From Rallus limicola (taxonomy: Eukaryota > Chordata > Aves > Gruiformes > Rallidae), in the NCBI GenBank assembly GCA_022605955.1, contig JAKCOZ010000007.1, positions 15,567,501 through 15,631,500 on the forward strand: a DNA stretch of 64,000 bases, in the 5' to 3' direction. The notes under the pieces were generated by a model that saw nothing but the letters and a program-made list of their open reading frames with translations, was not told the origin of the DNA and made no database searches. Shown piece by piece: positions 61,446 through 64,000 of the stretch; positions within the stretch are counted from its first letter, which is position 1, and each line of letters begins with the position of its first letter. The translations under genes and the position numbers were made by a program.

Positions 61446-64000
61446 CACCAGCTTGGCCAAAATCTTGGCTGTTCTAGATTTTGAGCTTTTATTAAAAGAA
61501 AAAAGACATTTCTAGCTCTTCTGGTTATGAGGATTACTGTTAAACCTGCGAGCAGAATGCAGCTGAAGCAGTCATGTCCTCATCTATCTCTGTACAGATA
61601 CATTTCATCCACGGTACCAGCCTTAGAAAAGTTTTGGCTCTGAAGCAGGACAGCTGCAGCCCATGTCTGAAGGCTGCTCTACTCGTCTGAGCATTCAGCG
61701 AGTGAGCCTGGGTGCAGTGCTTTTCTGCAGGTCCAGGTGTGGGGTGGCGGGGAACCCAAACCGAAAAAGCCACGGTGCTGCAGTCATGCTGTGATGTCAG
61801 GCTTTCTCATAACTGGTCATGCTGTGCAGATACAGCATTTATGAGGAGTGGCCAGCACTGTGAACAGGGCATGTTGGATGCAGGTACTTAATATTAAACT
61901 GTTAACATGAAGAATTTTCAGTAACACTGGACAAACCTACAGGAAAGTATTCATGTTTTGCACAACTAATGCACCCAGAGTTGAGCCAGGTTATAAATCA
62001 CACTTCTTTTTTTTTGTCATCTTCACTCCTTTTGGCAGGAAGATATTAATTTTGTCCTGGATCAGTTCTTTATCCTGATTTTGCTTGCACTCCTGTAACC
62101 CAAGGGATGTTTTGGAGGAAAGAGGGAGGTCTTTCTGACATGCAGGAGGTAGGCAAGGCTAGGTTCCTGATGGAGTGTTGCTCCCTGAAGCCGTATGCAA
62201 GTGCTGAGAGTGCCTGCAGCAACCTGTCCTCTTCAGTGTGCCTCACCTCTCAGCAGTCTGACCCTGACCAGCCACTTGATGTCCATTGTCATGATGATGT
62301 GCTGTAGGGCCAAAACAGTCTAGTTTCAGGTCAGGGAGGTGACAGTTGATTCTGGGATGATATCGAAGGAAGCTGGTCATGGGCTGGGATGGAGTCCAGA
62401 CCAGATCTTGGAGGTTGAGGTGTGTAGCCATGAGGTGCTTCAGTGCTGGATGTCGTGTAGAGGGGTGGGTGACCACTAGTAGGGATGGAAACGGATCAGG
62501 TAGGAGCCCAGCTTTGTCTCCACTTTGCAGTGGGAAGGCAGGGTAGAGGAACATTAGGGGTGAAACATAACCATGTTTGGCTGAGTTTAATTGCTGGGTG
62601 GTGAGAGCAAGCTTCAGCCACTGGCACCGCAGTTATGGTGCTTTCCGGCTTGGCTGTGTTCCCCCTTCCCCTGCAGCGTGCTGTCCCAGCTGTGCTTCAG
62701 CTGCCTGCTGCTCCCTTTCCACTGCAAAGGTCAATAAATATTTAGAGTCTGAATGACATTACCTAGCAAGAACAAGTTCATATTTCATATGTTCTTCTAG
62801 TCAGAACTCAGCAACAGCAGCAATGGCATTTTGGCAGTGTCTGGGGATTTAAAAAAAAAAAAAGGTAATTAGTGTCTGTCTGATTTTTACCTACTTTAAA
62901 TCACTGTCATCAGAATATATTTTAGTTGAGGAACTTCTGTCCTACTTCAACATCCTGTTGTTTGGTTTTCCCAGTTCTACTCCCTTTGATGCTAATTGTA
63001 TTTTTGGAGGTCTGAGAGGCTTTTCTCACCTGTGGTTGCTATAGGACCAGATCTCAAGGTTTTCTGAGCTTGAAATAGCATTAGGGTGATGCTGGGACCA
63101 ATCTAATTGATTTCACAGGGGTTTTGGTGATTCCCCCACTTCCTCCTTTTTTCTTTTGCTGTTGTGGGTCTTCTTTTCTTTTTTTTTTCTTTTTTTTAAG
63201 CATTTTGCCTGCCTTCCAGCTGAGAAGGCTAATGCATGAAGAAAAAGCCAAGGTCTGCCTGTGACTGTGCTGCAGTGCAGAATGTGATAGCGGGGGCTGT
63301 TTTGGTTCTTTCCTTGCCCCAAATCTGAATGCCCGCTCCTGACTTCCTGCAGACATCCCACCCCAGGCTCTTTGTGGGCCAGTTTGTGAACTGCTGGCGC
63401 AGACAGCTGGTTCCTGTCCTCTCCCCATCCCTTCACCTGGAAGAAAGATTTTGATGTGTGCATCACTGGGATGTTGGGGCTGGCCCTTCCCACAAAGGTG
63501 GGGTGCTCTTACCCACTGTCCCTGTGCCAGTGTCCTGTTGGGCACTTAAGCTTTGGTTTTACACCCTAGAGCAGTACAGGCTGGTTGGATTTCTAGAAGA
63601 ATGAGCCAGGCTCCTTCTCCAAGAACGTTTAAATAACTCTTCCAGTTTATGGGGGTTTTTTCTGCAAAGGCAGTGTGTGTCCTGCTTACTCCAGGGTGTA
63701 TTTGTGTCTGCTTTATCCTAGCTTCTCTGAACACAGAAGGGGAAGTTACTGTGGTACTTTCAACCCATCGATGCTCCTCAGCAGGAGAGAGATGGCTTGT
63801 AAAGCTGCTCATTCACAGTTTTTTATTCTCAGTGTCCCAAGCTTTTGCTTACATTAATAATTGCCATGCCTGGTGAGGCTGGGTTTTGCTGGTGGTGTGT
63901 GTTTCCTCACAGCCTACCAAGGAATAGGAGGAGAACAGAGCTGTGGTCAGGACTGAAATTAATGTGTTTTATGGTGCCCACATCAGCTTTGTCTTGTGTT
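61446..64000. other. Unassigned non-coding DNA
   Basis: No gene or transposon recognised. A G-rich patch lies at about 62300-62560, an A13 tract at 62851-62863, and a T/C-rich run at 63143-63200. The minus frames at 63081-63545 (Lys-rich because of that run) look like chance. The right edge shows no exon. Confidence 0.45.

Noticed and set aside
63081..63545. 154-codon open frame on minus with a poly-Lys region
   Set aside because: Lys run comes from a T/C low-complexity tract. No recognisable domain, and a second frame overlaps it.
1..64000. CRISPR arrays, operons, phage or plasmid features
   Set aside because: No regularly spaced repeats, no prokaryotic gene organisation. CR1 and the LTR place the DNA in a bird genome.

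Overview
This window reads as nuclear DNA of a bird. It contains at least seven fragments of the avian LINE CR1, with the typical 3' tail ending near ATTCTATGAT, and one solo LTR of a type common in bird genomes. The background is AT-rich by eye, CpG-poor and full of homopolymers and short microsatellites. A galliform or similar bird is plausible, but the species cannot be fixed from the sequence alone. No prokaryotic features (operons, ribosome binding sites, long ORFs) are present, and no open frame exceeds about 180 codons. The longer open frames lie in the LTR, in purine- or pyrimidine-skewed tracts or in low-complexity DNA, and I regard them as chance.

Layout. At the left edge a CR1 copy is cut by the window start (1-255), followed by about 3.5 kb of unassigned DNA and a tRNA-like sequence on the minus strand (about 3817-3892). 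Between 5468 and 6730 lie three phase-compatible exon-like blocks and a polyadenylation signal. They could be the 3' end of a plus-strand gene whose body lies mostly to the left; I do not recognise the protein. The rest looks like intergenic or intronic DNA. It is interrupted by CR1 fragments (15.2, 29.5, 41.8, 46.8, 49.5, 52.6 and 61.2 kb) and by the solo LTR at 24652-25466.

Several blocks have the look of conserved non-coding regulatory DNA: repeat-free, locally CpG-retaining and rich in homeodomain-type TAAT/ATTA cores. The strongest is a CpG-island-like segment at 42.2-42.6 kb followed by about 1 kb of AT-rich sequence of this kind. Others are at 21.3, 26.1-26.6, 40.6-41.5, 44.1-44.4, 56.0-57.3 and 58.3-58.7 kb. 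Two palindromes in the right part (56578-56594 and 59752-59769) match the RFX X-box form. Two isolated exon-like blocks with good splice sites (19000-19130 and 44734-44898) may belong to a non-coding or alternative transcript.

Taken together, the window may be the 3' end of one gene followed by a CNE-rich intergenic region, as is often seen next to developmental regulator genes. That reading is inference. No alignment could be run, so all conserved-element calls rest on composition only.
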